Shown one piece after another: positions 1-10,121 of a DNA stretch of 10,121 nucleotides (the stretch's first letter is position 1; each line of letters begins with the position of its first letter). A model generated the notes under the pieces. It had not been told where the DNA came from. It made no database searches and saw only the letters and a program-made list of their open reading frames with translations. Position numbers and translations under genes: made by a program. The stretch is from Betaproteobacteria bacterium (GTDB lineage Bacteria > Pseudomonadota > Gammaproteobacteria > Burkholderiales > Burkholderiaceae_E): assembly GCA_016868095.1 (NCBI GenBank), contig VGHV01000063.1, forward strand, positions 1 through 10,121. The letters are read 5' to 3'.

Positions 1-2045
1 TTGTAGCGTTCGCCCTGGGTAACTAGCCCTGAGGTGTACTGCTGCTCAATTTCTTTAACCTCTGCTTCAGCCTGGGCAAGAATCGATGCCTTTTGCGGCG
101 GCACAAGCATGTCGTCAACCGCAATCGAAATACCGGCCCGCGTAGCAAGGCGGAAGCCGTTTTGCATCAGTTGGTCGGCAAGAATGACGGTGTCGCGAAG
201 GCCACAGCGACGAAATGAGGCATTGATCAGCCTTGATATTTCTTTTTTCTTGAGCGGTCTATTCATTAGATCAAATGACAGACCTTTGGGCAAAATCTCT
301 GACAACAGGGCACGCCCCACCGTCGTCTCGACCCGGCGCGTACGCGCCGTCGACTCGCCGGTTTCACGGTCTCTGTCGTATTCCTTCAAACGTACCGTGA
401 TTTTGGTCCCTAATTCAACGACCCGGTTGTCATAAGCCCTGGCAACCTCGGAGACATTTGAAAAGGCCATACCCTCACCAAGCCCGTTGATCTTCTCGCG
501 GGTGGTGTAATAAAGCCCAAGCACGATGTCTTGTGAAGGAACGATCGAAGGTTCGCCATTAGATGGGAAAAGCACATTGTTTGAAGCAAGCATAAGCGCA
601 CGCGCTTCAAGCTGCGCCTCAAGCGACAAGGGCACATGAACTGCCATTTGATCGCCGTCAAAGTCCGCATTGAACGCGGCACAAACCAAAGGATGTAATT
701 GAATGGCCTTACCTTCGATCAAGACCGGCTCGAAGGCTTGAATACCCAAGCGGTGCAGCGTTGGGGCGCGATTAAGCAGTACCGGATGCTCGCGAATCAC
801 ATCTTCCAAGATGTCCCACACAATAGGCTCTTGGGCTTCAACATACTTCTTGGCTTGCTTGATGGTGGTCGCAACCCCCATGATTTCAAGCTTATGGAAA
901 ATAAAAGGTTTAAAAAGTTCAAGCGCCATTAACTTGGGCAAACCGCACTGGTGCAGTTTCAATTGCGGACCCACCACAATGACCGAGCGGCCTGAGTAGT
1001 CGACACGTTTACCAAGCAGATTTTGACGGAAGCGTCCGCCCTTGCCTTTGATCATGTCAGCAAGTGACTTTAATGCGCGCTTGTTTGCGCCAGTCATTGC
1101 CTTGCCACGACGACCATTGTCAAGCAAGGAGTCGACCGCCTCTTGCAGCATACGCTTTTCGTTGCGGACGATAATTTCTGGCGCTCGCAGCTCCAGCAAT
1201 CGCTTCAAACGATTGTTACGATTAATGACACGACGATAAAGGTCGTTAAGGTCGCTGGTTGCAAAACGACCGCCATCGAGCGGAACCAGGGGACGAAGCT
1301 CGGGAGGAAGCACCGGTAGAACTTCCATCACCATCCAGTCTGGCTTGATGCCAGAGCGCTGAAATCCCTCCAAAACCTTTAATCGCTTAGCAATTTTCTT
1401 GATCTTGGCTTCAGAGCTGGTTTGCTCGAGCTCACGACGCAGGGTTTCAACTTCTCGATCGATATGAATCGAGCGCAACAATTCGCGAATAGCCTCAGCG
1501 CCCATGAGGGCCTGGAATTCATCGCCATATTCTTCAGTCTTCGCGATGTAGTCATCCTCAGTCATCAACTGAGCGCGTTTGAGTGGCGTCATGCCGGGCT
1601 CAACGACGACAAATGCTTCGAAATATAGAACGCGTTCGATATCACGCAAAGTCATATCAAGCACCATGCCAAGCCTTGATGGCAAGGACTTCAGGAACCA
1701 GATATGCGCAGTCGGCGAAGCCAGTTCGATGTGACCCATACGCTCGCGACGCACCTTTGCAAGCGTGACTTCCACACCGCACTTCTCGCAAATGACGCCT
1801 CGATGCTTTAAGCGCTTGTATTTTCCACAAAGACATTCGTAGTCTTTGATCGGGCCAAAAATCTTGGCGCAAAATAAACCATCACGCTCGGGCTTGAAGG
1901 TCCGATAGTTGATCGTTTCAGGTTTTTTAACTTCGCCGTAAGACCAGGATCGTATCTTGTCCGGCGAGGCCAGGCCGATGCGGATAGCATCGAAATGTTC
2001 GTCTTCTTGAACCTGTTTAAACAGGTCGAGTAACGCATTCCCCAT
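1..2045 (-). CDS. rpoC: DNA-directed RNA polymerase subunit beta' (N-terminal half, cut by window edge)
   Basis: RpoC forms the clamp and carries the catalytic Mg2+ site of RNA polymerase. The frame is open from the ATG at 2045-2043 to the window edge, giving 681 complete codons of a protein usually about 1400 residues long, so the C-terminal half is missing only because the window ends. The start [11 protein letters not shown] fits the family. It has a good Shine-Dalgarno AGGAG at 2053-2057, seven bases upstream. The N-terminal zinc-finger cysteines are C71, C73, C86 and C89. The catalytic NADFDGD motif lies at residues 459-465 (bases 651-671), with the three Mg2+-binding aspartates D461, D463 and D465, one higher than in E. 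coli because of the extra Gly2. The gene follows rpoB after 26 nt, so it is surely cotranscribed. No frameshift or premature stop is seen. Identification is certain. Confidence 0.98.
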   Translation of the reverse strand, partial: MGNALLDLFKQVQEDEHFDAIRIGLASPDKIRSWSYGEVKKPETINYRTFKPERDGLFCAKIFGPIKDYECLCGKYKRLKHRGVICEKCGVEVTLAKVRRERMGHIELASPTAHIWFLKSLPSRLGMVLDMTLRDIERVLYFEAFVVVEPGMTPLKRAQLMTEDDYIAKTEEYGDEFQALMGAEAIRELLRSIHIDREVETLRRELEQTSSEAKIKKIAKRLKVLEGFQRSGIKPDWMVMEVLPVLPPELRPLVPLDGGRFATSDLNDLYRRVINRNNRLKRLLELRAPEIIVRNEKRMLQEAVDSLLDNGRRGKAMTGANKRALKSLADMIKGKGGRFRQNLLGKRVDYSGRSVIVVGPQLKLHQCGLPKLMALELFKPFIFHKLEIMGVATTIKQAKKYVEAQEPIVWDILEDVIREHPVLLNRAPTLHRLGIQAFEPVLIEGKAIQLHPLVCAAFNADFDGDQMAVHVPLSLEAQLEARALMLASNNVLFPSNGEPSIVPSQDIVLGLYYTTREKINGLGEGMAFSNVSEVARAYDNRVVELGTKITVRLKEYDRDRETGESTARTRRVETTVGRALLSEILPKGLSFDLMNRPLKKKEISRLINASFRRCGLRDTVILADQLMQNGFRLATRAGISIAVDDMLVPPQKASILAQAEAEVKEIEQQYTSGLVTQGERY

Positions 2046-2071
2046 GGTGATTCTCCTTGGCAAATACCGGA

Positions 2072-6178
<4,107 letters not shown>

Positions 6179-6185
6179 GGACAAT

Positions 6186-6191
6186 CCCCTC
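6186..6191 (-). promoter_or_regulatory. Shine-Dalgarno of rpoB
   Basis: On the minus strand GAGGGG lies seven bases before the ATG at 6178. It favours this start over the in-frame ATG at 6199, and protein conservation agrees. Confidence 0.75.
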
Positions 6192-6271
6192 AGTGGCATC
6201 GGGCATGAAAATCCGAAACTTGCATAAGGCCCAAGACATAGGCTCGGCCCAACACAGGATTCTTAAAAACA

Positions 6272-6295
6272 GTTTGCAAATCGTCGTTTACAAAC
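6272..6295 (-). terminator. AU-rich hairpin followed by a U run in the rplL-rpoB spacer (possible attenuator)
   Basis: In the transcript, arms GUUUGUAAA and UUUGCAAAC pair over nine positions (one U-G wobble) around the six-base loop CGACGA. They are followed at once by UGUUUUU (plus positions 6265-6271). The layout resembles a weak intrinsic terminator, but the stem is AU-rich, so read-through into rpoB must be substantial. E. coli has a partial terminator in the corresponding spacer; that this hairpin has the same job is inference. Confidence 0.5.
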
Positions 6296-6310
6296 CATGA
6301 AGACAACAAG

Positions 6311-6348
6311 ACCCAAAACCTCGTGTCAGCCGACATGAGGTTTTGGGT
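6311..6348 (-). terminator. Long hairpin in the rplL-rpoB spacer (attenuator or RNase III processing site)
   Basis: Two 17-base arms (6311-6327 and 6332-6348) match at 16 of 17 positions around a four-base loop. In the transcript the lower stem is ACCCAAAACCUC with GAGGUUUUGGGU, then an A-C mismatch, then UGUC with GACA, with loop GGCU. The downstream bases CUUGUUGUCUUC are U-rich but not a clean U tract. On the plus strand the mismatch would be a G-U pair. This is the strongest structure in the spacer. In E. coli the corresponding spacer holds both a partial terminator and an RNase III cut site, and either role would fit. Confidence 0.6.
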
Positions 6349-6359
6349 GGTAGCAACAA

Positions 6360-6375
6360 TGCGTGCGGTCACGCA
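6360..6375 (-). repeat. Small GC hairpin just after rplL
   Basis: In the transcript TGCGTG pairs with CACGCA over six bases around the loop ACCG, starting 22 nt after the rplL stop codon. It is the first of three successive hairpins before rpoB. It has no U tract, so it may protect the rplL 3' end or form part of a processing site. Confidence 0.45.
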
Positions 6376-6397
6376 ATGTACGTGCGAGAAATATCGA

Positions 6398-6772
6398 TTA
6401 CTTGAGTTCGACTTTCGCGCCTGCATCCTCGAGTTGCTTCTTGAGCGCCTCGGCGTCTGCCTTGGAGATGCCCTCTTTGACGGGCTTGGGTGCGCCGTCA
6501 ACCAAGTCCTTGGCTTCTTTGAGGCCAAGACCTGTTGCTGCACGAACCACCTTAATGACCTCAACCTTTTTCTCACCGGTGGCAGCAAGTACGACGGTGA
6601 ACTCGGTCTTCTCTTCAGCAGCTGGCGCTGCGGAGGCGGCAGCAGGTGCTGCTACGGCTACCGCTGCGGCTGCAGCTGAAACGCCGAACTTCTCTTCAAT
6701 CATCTTGATGAGATCAGCCAGCTCCAATACGGTCATCGAGGCGATAGCGTCGAGGATTTGCTCTTTAGACAT
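6398..6772 (-). CDS. rplL: 50S ribosomal protein L7/L12
   Basis: L7/L12 is the multicopy stalk protein that recruits translational GTPases such as EF-Tu and EF-G to the ribosome. The protein has 124 residues, the normal length. The N-terminal dimerisation domain is residues 1-31 ([20 protein letters not shown] onward). A flexible Ala/Pro/Val-rich hinge covers about 32-52, and the globular C-terminal domain covers 53-124, with the conserved [21 protein letters not shown] at 81-101. The ATG at 6772 has GGAG at 6781-6784, eight bases upstream. It follows rplJ after 59 nt, and its product binds the C-terminal helix of L10. The spacer before it shows no obvious terminator. The low-complexity hinge is normal for this family. 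Confidence 0.98.
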   Translation of the reverse strand: MSKEQILDAIASMTVLELADLIKMIEEKFGVSAAAAAVAVAAPAAASAAPAAEEKTEFTVVLAATGEKKVEVIKVVRAATGLGLKEAKDLVDGAPKPVKEGISKADAEALKKQLEDAGAKVELK

Positions 6773-6831
6773 AATGAAAACTCCGAAAAATTGAGATGTC
6801 GATTTCGTGTTGCGATCGATAATGCGATGAA

Positions 6832-7359
6832 TTAAGCCTCTGCTTTGCGCTTTTCTTCAAGCGCAGCAAGCGTGCGAACAAACTTGCCAGGTACTTCGTT
6901 GAGGGTGCGAGCGAACTTTGCGACGGGTGCTTGCAAGGTTCCCAAAAGGGTAGCCAGCAATTCCTCACGGCTTGGCATGTTGGCCAGTGCCTTCACACCT
7001 TGCTCGTCCATCACATAGTTCGGCATTGCGCCTGCCTTGAGCACGAGCTTGTCGTTGCCCTTTGCAAATGCACTCAAGACCTTGGCTGCAGACACTGGAT
7101 CGGATGACATGCCGTACATGAGTGGTCCGACCATTTTCTCGGCCAAACCCTCAAACGACGTGCCCGAAACAGCGCGGCGCGCCAGCGTGTTCTTGAGAAC
7201 GCGCAAATAAACGCCTTGGGCTCGAGCTTGCTTGCGCAACTCGGTTAAAGCGCCCACACCCAGACCACGGTACTCAGCAAGAATAATCGCCTGAGATTGC
7301 GCCACTTGTGCGCTCACCTGATCGATTACAACTGCCTTTTCACTTCGGTTAAGACCCAC
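6832..7359 (-). CDS. rplJ: 50S ribosomal protein L10
   Basis: L10 anchors the L7/L12 dimers to 23S rRNA at the base of the stalk. The protein has 175 residues and starts at GTG 7359, reading MGLNRSEKA, close to the MALN- start of other L10 proteins. A Shine-Dalgarno AGGAG at 7367-7371 is seven bases upstream, and there is no suitable ATG nearby. Conserved family features include [16 protein letters not shown] (28-43), [16 protein letters not shown] (49-64) and the GPLMYG segment (78-83). The C-terminal helix, ending [11 protein letters not shown], is the expected L7/L12-binding part. In E. coli the L10-L7/L12 complex represses its own mRNA by binding the leader. The 265-nt structured leader here fits that scheme. 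Confidence 0.97.
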   Translation of the reverse strand: MGLNRSEKAVVIDQVSAQVAQSQAIILAEYRGLGVGALTELRKQARAQGVYLRVLKNTLARRAVSGTSFEGLAEKMVGPLMYGMSSDPVSAAKVLSAFAKGNDKLVLKAGAMPNYVMDEQGVKALANMPSREELLATLLGTLQAPVAKFARTLNEVPGKFVRTLAALEEKRKAEA

Positions 7360-7624
7360 GGTCTAGCTCCTAATAGGGACTGAGGTACGGATACCCTTCG
7401 TCCGTTGCTAACACGGCGACCGAAATCGGAACCAAAACCCCACGTTGTTCACCCTAGGGTGGAGCCAACGTGCGGTCGTGACATCCTCGCTTCAGGACCG
7501 CCATCTGCGCAGGGCACCGGCTTTCGCTGGCCATTGAGGTCGAACTTCACCCCCTGCGGTCTTTGACGACTTGCCGCACGCCAGCGAAGCTAGCTTGCGA
7601 CAACCCCAAAGTCTCTACGTATGC
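7360..7624 (-). promoter_or_regulatory. Structured rplA-rplJ leader, candidate L10 autoregulatory leader
   Basis: This 265-nt spacer carries several paired segments when read as minus-strand RNA. CGCAGGG pairs with CCCUGCG (7552-7558 with 7508-7514). GCGGUC pairs with GACCGC (7496-7501 with 7472-7477). CACGUUG pairs with CAACGUG (7466-7472 with 7441-7447), enclosing the palindrome CACCCTAGGGTG (7450-7461) with unequal internal loops. GGUA and UACC close a UCCG loop (7384-7395). An 8-bp alternative, UUCGCUGG with CCAGCGAA (7581-7588 with 7523-7530), interleaves with the first stem. In E. coli the L10-L7/L12 complex binds this region and represses rplJL. I infer the same here from position and structure and have not matched a covariance model. 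I see no convincing promoter in it. Confidence 0.7.
7367..7371 (-). promoter_or_regulatory. Shine-Dalgarno that fixes the GTG start of rplJ
   Basis: AGGAG on the minus strand lies seven bases before GTG 7359. It supports this non-ATG start, which also gives the conserved L10 N-terminus. Confidence 0.75.
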
Positions 7625-7643
7625 TCAGGCCTTTGCCTGAGCA
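7622..7643 (-). repeat. Perfect 9-bp hairpin across the rplA stop codon
   Basis: Arms TGCTCAGGC and GCCTGAGCA are exact reverse complements with the loop AAAG in the transcript. The stem contains the last codons of rplA and its TGA. The following bases UACGUAGAG contain no U tract, so it is not a classical intrinsic terminator. It could stabilise the 3' end of the rplKA message, be a processing site, or affect coupling between rplA and the rplJ leader. Confidence 0.6.
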
Positions 7644-8332
7644 CTAAATGCTGAAACATCAAGCTTCACGCCCACGCCCATCGTGCTAGACAAAGCCACC
7701 TTGCGCAGGTATACGCCTTTGGAAGTAGCTGGCTTGGCTCGATTGAGCGCATCGATAAGCGCACGCAAATTTGTCGTGAGTGCGTCTTCTGCAAAGGACG
7801 CCCGACCAATGGTGCAATGGATAATGCCGGCCTTATCAGTACGGTATTGCACCTGACCAGCTTTGGCGTTTTTCACTGCAGTCACAACATCGGGCGTAAC
7901 CGTTCCCACCTTGGGGTTTGGCATCAGGCCACGAGGGCCAAGAATCTGGCCAAGCGTACCGACAACACGCATGGCATCCGGCGAGGCAATGACCACATCA
8001 AAGTCGATCTGACCTGCTTTGACCCGCTCAGCAAGATCCTCCATCCCCACAATCTCTGCACCGGCAGCGCGCGCCTCATCGGCCTTGGCACCGCTTGTAA
8101 ACACGGCTACGCGAACTGACTTACCGGTTCCAGCCGGCAGCACGACCGAACCACGAACAAGCTGATCAGATTTCTTGGCATCGATACCAAGCTGTACCGC
8201 GACGTCGATCGATTCATCAAACTTCGCTGTGGCACAGGACCTCACCAGCGCCAGACCATCGGGCAAGGGGTAGAGCTTTTGGCTGTCCAACTTTTCGCGA
8301 AGCGACTTTTGGCGTTTAGATAAGCGTGCCAT
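7625..8332 (-). CDS. rplA: 50S ribosomal protein L1
   Basis: L1 forms the mobile stalk next to the E site, helps deacylated tRNA leave, and in E. coli represses its own operon by binding the rplK leader. The protein has 235 residues, the usual length. The N-terminus is [15 protein letters not shown]. The conserved [20 protein letters not shown] lies at 127-146. RNA-contact segments near the ends, including [13 protein letters not shown] (37-49) and the [10 protein letters not shown] (216-225) region, are intact. The ATG overlaps the rplK TAA by one base (TAATG). A strong GGAGGG at 8339-8344, inside the last rplK codons, is six bases upstream, so translation of the two genes is probably coupled. 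The stop codon lies inside a perfect hairpin. Confidence 0.98.
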   Translation of the reverse strand: MARLSKRQKSLREKLDSQKLYPLPDGLALVRSCATAKFDESIDVAVQLGIDAKKSDQLVRGSVVLPAGTGKSVRVAVFTSGAKADEARAAGAEIVGMEDLAERVKAGQIDFDVVIASPDAMRVVGTLGQILGPRGLMPNPKVGTVTPDVVTAVKNAKAGQVQYRTDKAGIIHCTIGRASFAEDALTTNLRALIDALNRAKPATSKGVYLRKVALSSTMGVGVKLDVSAFSAQAKA

Positions 8333-8763
8333 TACAAACCCTCCACCACAATGCCCATGCTGCGTGCCGAGCCTGCAATCGTACGGACCCCCGCCTCAAG
8401 ATCTGAGGCTGTGAGGTCAGGCATTTTCAATTTAGCGATGTCTTCAACCTGGGCGCGGCTGATCCTGCCGACCTTTTCGCTATGCGGCTTTGATGAGCCC
8501 TTATCCACCTTGGCAGCCTTCTTAATCAGAATGCTGGCTGGGGGCGTCTTCATCACGAAGGTGAAGCTCTTGTCTGCGAAGGCTGTAATCACAACGGGGA
8601 TAGGCAGCCCTGGCTCCATACCCTGCGTTTGGGCATTAAAAGCCTTACAAAATTCCATGATGTTAAGACCACGCTGACCGAGGGCTGGGCCGATCGGGGG
8701 CGAGGGATTCGCTTTTCCTGCAGGGACCTGCAGCTTGACATAACCAACAACTTTCTTTGCCAC
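8332..8763 (-). CDS. rplK: 50S ribosomal protein L11
   Basis: L11 binds the GTPase-associated region of 23S rRNA and takes part in factor binding and in the RelA response. The protein has 143 residues, the family length. It starts at GTG 8763 with GGAG at 8771-8774, seven bases upstream, giving [16 protein letters not shown]. The N-terminal domain includes P22 and P23 in [20 protein letters not shown], the proline-rich helix that contacts thiopeptide antibiotics. The C-terminal rRNA-binding domain ends in the conserved [13 protein letters not shown]. It overlaps rplA by one base. The leader in front of it is where L1 feedback would act. Confidence 0.98.
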   Translation of the reverse strand: MAKKVVGYVKLQVPAGKANPSPPIGPALGQRGLNIMEFCKAFNAQTQGMEPGLPIPVVITAFADKSFTFVMKTPPASILIKKAAKVDKGSSKPHSEKVGRISRAQVEDIAKLKMPDLTASDLEAGVRTIAGSARSMGIVVEGL

Positions 8764-8878
8764 GATGGCTCTCCTTTATGAGTTCAAACGCAGGTTCAAC
8801 AGGCTCACTTAACCGGCATCAACCACACACGCCGCTCTGCTTTTGCCCGTCTACTACGGCTCCTCAGACACAAAATGG
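8764..8878 (-). promoter_or_regulatory. nusG-rplK spacer with possible L1 feedback site
   Basis: This 115-nt leader contains, in the transcript, GGUU-GAUG and GUG-AGCC segments (8802-8824). They can form a short helix next to an internal loop with GAUG facing GUG. L1 targets in E. coli 23S rRNA and rplK mRNA are also short helices with an asymmetric loop, and the position is right. The match is loose and was judged by eye. A TTGAAC hexamer is repeated 12 nt apart (8782-8787 and 8794-8799). I see no clear promoter or terminator. Confidence 0.4.
8771..8774 (-). promoter_or_regulatory. Shine-Dalgarno that fixes the GTG start of rplK
   Basis: AAGGAGAG on the minus strand, with its GGAG core here, lies seven bases before GTG 8763. 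It supports this non-ATG start, which gives the conserved L11 N-terminus. Confidence 0.75.
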
Positions 8879-9412
8879 TCAAAGCTTCTCAACTTGACCG
8901 AACTCAAGCTCCACCGGTGTTGCCCGACCGAAAATCGTGACTGACACCCGAAGACGACTTTTTTCGTAATTCACTTCCTCGACACTGCCATTGAAGTCAG
9001 TGAAGGGACCATCCTTAACACGCACCATTTCGCCGACCTCAAATAAAACCTTGGGCCGAGGCTTCTCAACGCCTTCTTGGATCTGGGCGAGAATTTTCTC
9101 AACATCCTTATCGGGGATCGGCGTTGGCCGATGTCCGCTACCACCGACAAAGCCGGTAACTTTGTTGGTGTTTTTCACCAAGTGCCATGATTCATCGGTG
9201 AGATCCATCTCAACAAAAACATAACCTGGGAAAAACCGGCGCTCAGAAATCGTTCGCTGACCGTTTTTCATTTCAACCACCTCTTCGGTGGGAACGAGAA
9301 TCCGGCCGAAATAACTTTGCATGCCAGCCCGATCGATCCGCTCCTGGATGGCACGCCCCACACTTTTTTCCATGCCGGAGTAGGCATGAACCACATACCA
9401 CCGCTTGCTCAT
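8879..9412 (-). CDS. nusG: Transcription termination/antitermination protein NusG
   Basis: NusG binds the RNA polymerase clamp, reduces pausing, and links polymerase to Rho or, through its KOW domain, to ribosomal protein S10. I start at ATG 9412, giving 177 residues from [18 protein letters not shown]. In-frame ATGs at 9424 and 9451 lie inside secE and would add non-conserved residues. The NGN domain covers about 3-115, with [15 protein letters not shown] at 56-70 and the VTGFVGG segment at 85-91. The KOW domain covers about 124-177, with [19 protein letters not shown] at 124-142. The ATG overlaps the secE TGA (TGATG), a sign of coupled translation. rplK follows after 115 nt. Confidence 0.97.
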   Translation of the reverse strand: MSKRWYVVHAYSGMEKSVGRAIQERIDRAGMQSYFGRILVPTEEVVEMKNGQRTISERRFFPGYVFVEMDLTDESWHLVKNTNKVTGFVGGSGHRPTPIPDKDVEKILAQIQEGVEKPRPKVLFEVGEMVRVKDGPFTDFNGSVEEVNYEKSRLRVSVTIFGRATPVELEFGQVEKL

Positions 9413-9807
9413 CAGCTTTTCCATCCCAGGATGAGACCGTACAAAACCCACTCGAGCGATTTATCAACGATCCATAAGAACAAGGCCGCAATGACCACAA
9501 ATCCGAAGACCGTAAGCGTCATTTGGACAGTCTCTTTACGATCTGGCCACACAACCCGCCGCGTCTCAGCCCAAGCCTCTTTTGCGAATCTCAGGAATTG
9601 CTGACCTTGCACTGAAGTGTAGGCAACACCCGCTGCAGCGAGAAAGCCAGCAATAACTACCAAAATCCTCAGGGCAAGCGCCTGGGATGACAACCAATAA
9701 AATCCGACTAATCCTGCCAGCACACAACAAGCCGCAGCAATCAGCTTGGCGTGGTCGGCAGACCCCGGCTTTAACTCCTCTTGCTGACTTGCCACGATGC
9801 GATGCAC
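9412..9807 (-). CDS. secE: Preprotein translocase subunit SecE
   Basis: SecE clamps SecY in the inner-membrane SecYEG translocon. The 131 residues have the three-helix layout of enterobacterial-type SecE: membrane segments at about 21-40, 43-63 and 98-115. The conserved cytoplasmic amphipathic segment [17 protein letters not shown] lies at 77-93. The start is uncertain. GTG 9807 (MHRIVASQQ) has AAGG four bases upstream at 9812-9815. An in-frame GTG at 9795 (MASQQEELK) has only a weak AGGTG at a longer distance but gives a more typical N-terminus. No ATG is available. The end overlaps nusG by one base. The gene lies downstream of tRNA-Trp as in many Proteobacteria. Confidence 0.94.
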   Translation of the reverse strand: MHRIVASQQEELKPGSADHAKLIAAACCVLAGLVGFYWLSSQALALRILVVIAGFLAAAGVAYTSVQGQQFLRFAKEAWAETRRVVWPDRKETVQMTLTVFGFVVIAALFLWIVDKSLEWVLYGLILGWKS

Positions 9808-9825
9808 CTAACCTTTTGGATAAGC

Positions 9826-9853
9826 GGCCAAGCTTAGCAAACCAAGCTTGGCC
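9826..9853 (-). repeat. Perfect 10-bp inverted repeat between tRNA-Trp and secE
   Basis: Arms GGCCAAGCTT (9826-9835) and AAGCTTGGCC (9844-9853) are exact reverse complements around eight bases. The repeat starts seven bases after the tRNA CCA end in transcript order. CCAAGCTT also occurs as a direct repeat 14 nt apart, and CCAAGCTTGG is itself a palindrome. No U tract follows. The likely role is a 3' stop for trimming of the tRNA or protection of the secE-nusG message. Confidence 0.6.
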
Positions 9854-9860
9854 CGATGAC

Positions 9861-9936
9861 TGGCAGGGGCAGAGGGAATCGAACCCCCAACCTGCGGTTT
9901 TGGAGACCGCCGCTCTGCCAATTGAGCTATACCCCT
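9861..9936 (-). tRNA. tRNA-Trp (anticodon CCA)
   Basis: This is a 76-nt cloverleaf with an encoded 3' CCA and discriminator G. The acceptor strand AGGGGUA pairs with UGCCCCU, with one U-G wobble. The D arm region reads UAGCUCAAUUGGCAGAGC. The anticodon stem GCGGU/ACCGC holds the loop CUCCAAA with anticodon CCA. The T loop is GGUUCGAUUCC. It reads UGG codons. Its place between tuf and secE is common in betaproteobacteria and suggests cotranscription with one or both neighbours and release by processing. Confidence 0.97.
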
Positions 9937-9958
9937 AAACATCTCTGCTAAACCGAAA

Positions 9959-9974
9959 GCGAGCCGAGGCTCGC
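9959..9974 (-). terminator. GC hairpin after tuf, possible weak terminator or processing element
   Basis: In the transcript GCGAGC and GCUCGC form a six-base stem with loop CUCG, followed by UUUCGGUUU. The stem is strong but the U run is interrupted, so termination would be partial at best. It lies between the tuf stop codon and tRNA-Trp. Confidence 0.5.
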
Positions 9975-9999
9975 ATCTCCAGTTACGGGAACAGACCGA

Positions 10000-10121
10000 T
10001 CAGTCGAGGATTTTAGCGACGACGCCGGCACCGACGGTGCGACCACCCTCACGAATCGCAAAGCGCAACCCCTGCTCCATCGCAATCGGCGCAATCAAGG
10101 CCACCGTCATCTTCACATTGT
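10000..10121 (-). CDS. tuf: Elongation factor Tu (C-terminal end, cut by window edge)
   Basis: EF-Tu delivers aminoacyl-tRNA to the ribosome. Only the last 39 complete codons and the TGA are in the window. They read [20 protein letters not shown], followed by the near-invariant [19 protein letters not shown] of domain 3. This is clearly EF-Tu. Betaproteobacteria usually carry two nearly identical tuf copies, and the one next to tRNA-Trp and secE corresponds to E. coli tufB by position. Which copy this is cannot be proven from the fragment. Confidence 0.97.
   Translation of the reverse strand, partial: NVKMTVALIAPIAMEQGLRFAIREGGRTVGAGVVAKILD

Noticed and set aside
34..435. Plus-strand frame of 133 codons at the window start
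   Set aside because: It is antisense to the conserved rpoC frame, which continues unbroken through it.
6179..6199. Seven extra codons at the rpoB start (ATG at 6199)
   Set aside because: The added residues MPLRGLS are not part of the RpoB family N-terminus, and the Shine-Dalgarno lies inside them, in front of the ATG at 6178.
6323..6794. Plus-strand open frames opposite rplL, rich in Ala, Ser and Gly
   Set aside because: The composition comes from the repetitive Ala codons of the L7/L12 hinge read backwards.
6311..7441. Shared CCAAAACC/GGUUUUGG segments in the rplL-rpoB hairpin and the rplJ leader that could pair at long range
   Set aside because: Only eight bases match, the hairpin arm already has a perfect local partner, and low-complexity sequence of this kind recurs by chance.
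9812..9845. Possible secE promoter on the minus strand, TTGGTT then 17 bases then TATCCA
   Set aside because: Each box matches the sigma-70 consensus at only three of six positions, and the site overlaps the inverted repeat. The spacing alone is not evidence enough.
9687..9938. Plus-strand frame ending NPQPAVLETAALPIELYP
   Set aside because: Its C-terminal part is the antisense of tRNA-Trp and the rest is antisense to secE. This peptide is a well-known false protein that arises opposite tRNA genes.

Overview
The window is a highly conserved housekeeping locus read entirely from the minus strand: the end of tuf (EF-Tu), tRNA-Trp, secE, nusG, rplK, rplA, rplJ, rplL, rpoB and the first half of rpoC. 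Protein sequences and gene order point to a betaproteobacterium, probably of the order Burkholderiales. Examples are NusG beginning [18 protein letters not shown], a 1368-residue RpoB beginning [15 protein letters not shown], and RpoC beginning [11 protein letters not shown]. The genus cannot be fixed by eye. Base composition looks moderate, and no mobile element, CRISPR array, pseudogene or foreign gene is visible.

Layout in transcription order, from the high to the low coordinate. The tuf tail (10121-10000) is followed by a short GC hairpin and tRNA-Trp (9936-9861). A perfect 10-bp inverted repeat separates the tRNA from secE (9807-9412), which overlaps nusG (9412-8879) by one base. A 115-nt leader, where an L1 feedback site would be expected, precedes rplK (8763-8332). 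rplK overlaps rplA (8332-7625) by one base. A perfect 9-bp hairpin sits across the rplA stop codon. A structured 265-nt leader, the expected place for the L10 autoregulatory element, precedes rplJ (7359-6832). rplL (6772-6398) follows. The 219-nt rplL-rpoB spacer carries three successive hairpins, the likely attenuation or processing zone that sets the polymerase to ribosomal-protein ratio. rpoB (6178-2072) and rpoC (2045 to beyond the window edge) follow with a 26-nt gap.

The genes serve gene expression and secretion together. EF-Tu and tRNA-Trp feed translation. SecE belongs to the SecYEG translocon, and NusG links RNA polymerase to Rho or to the ribosome. L11, L1, L10 and L7/L12 build the ribosomal stalks, and RpoB and RpoC form the catalytic core of RNA polymerase. 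The parts worth a second look are the non-coding spacers. The rplJ leader can form two helices whose strands interleave, so they must either exclude each other or form a pseudoknot. No stretch over 300 bases lacks a gene. I found no evidence for a new biological system here.
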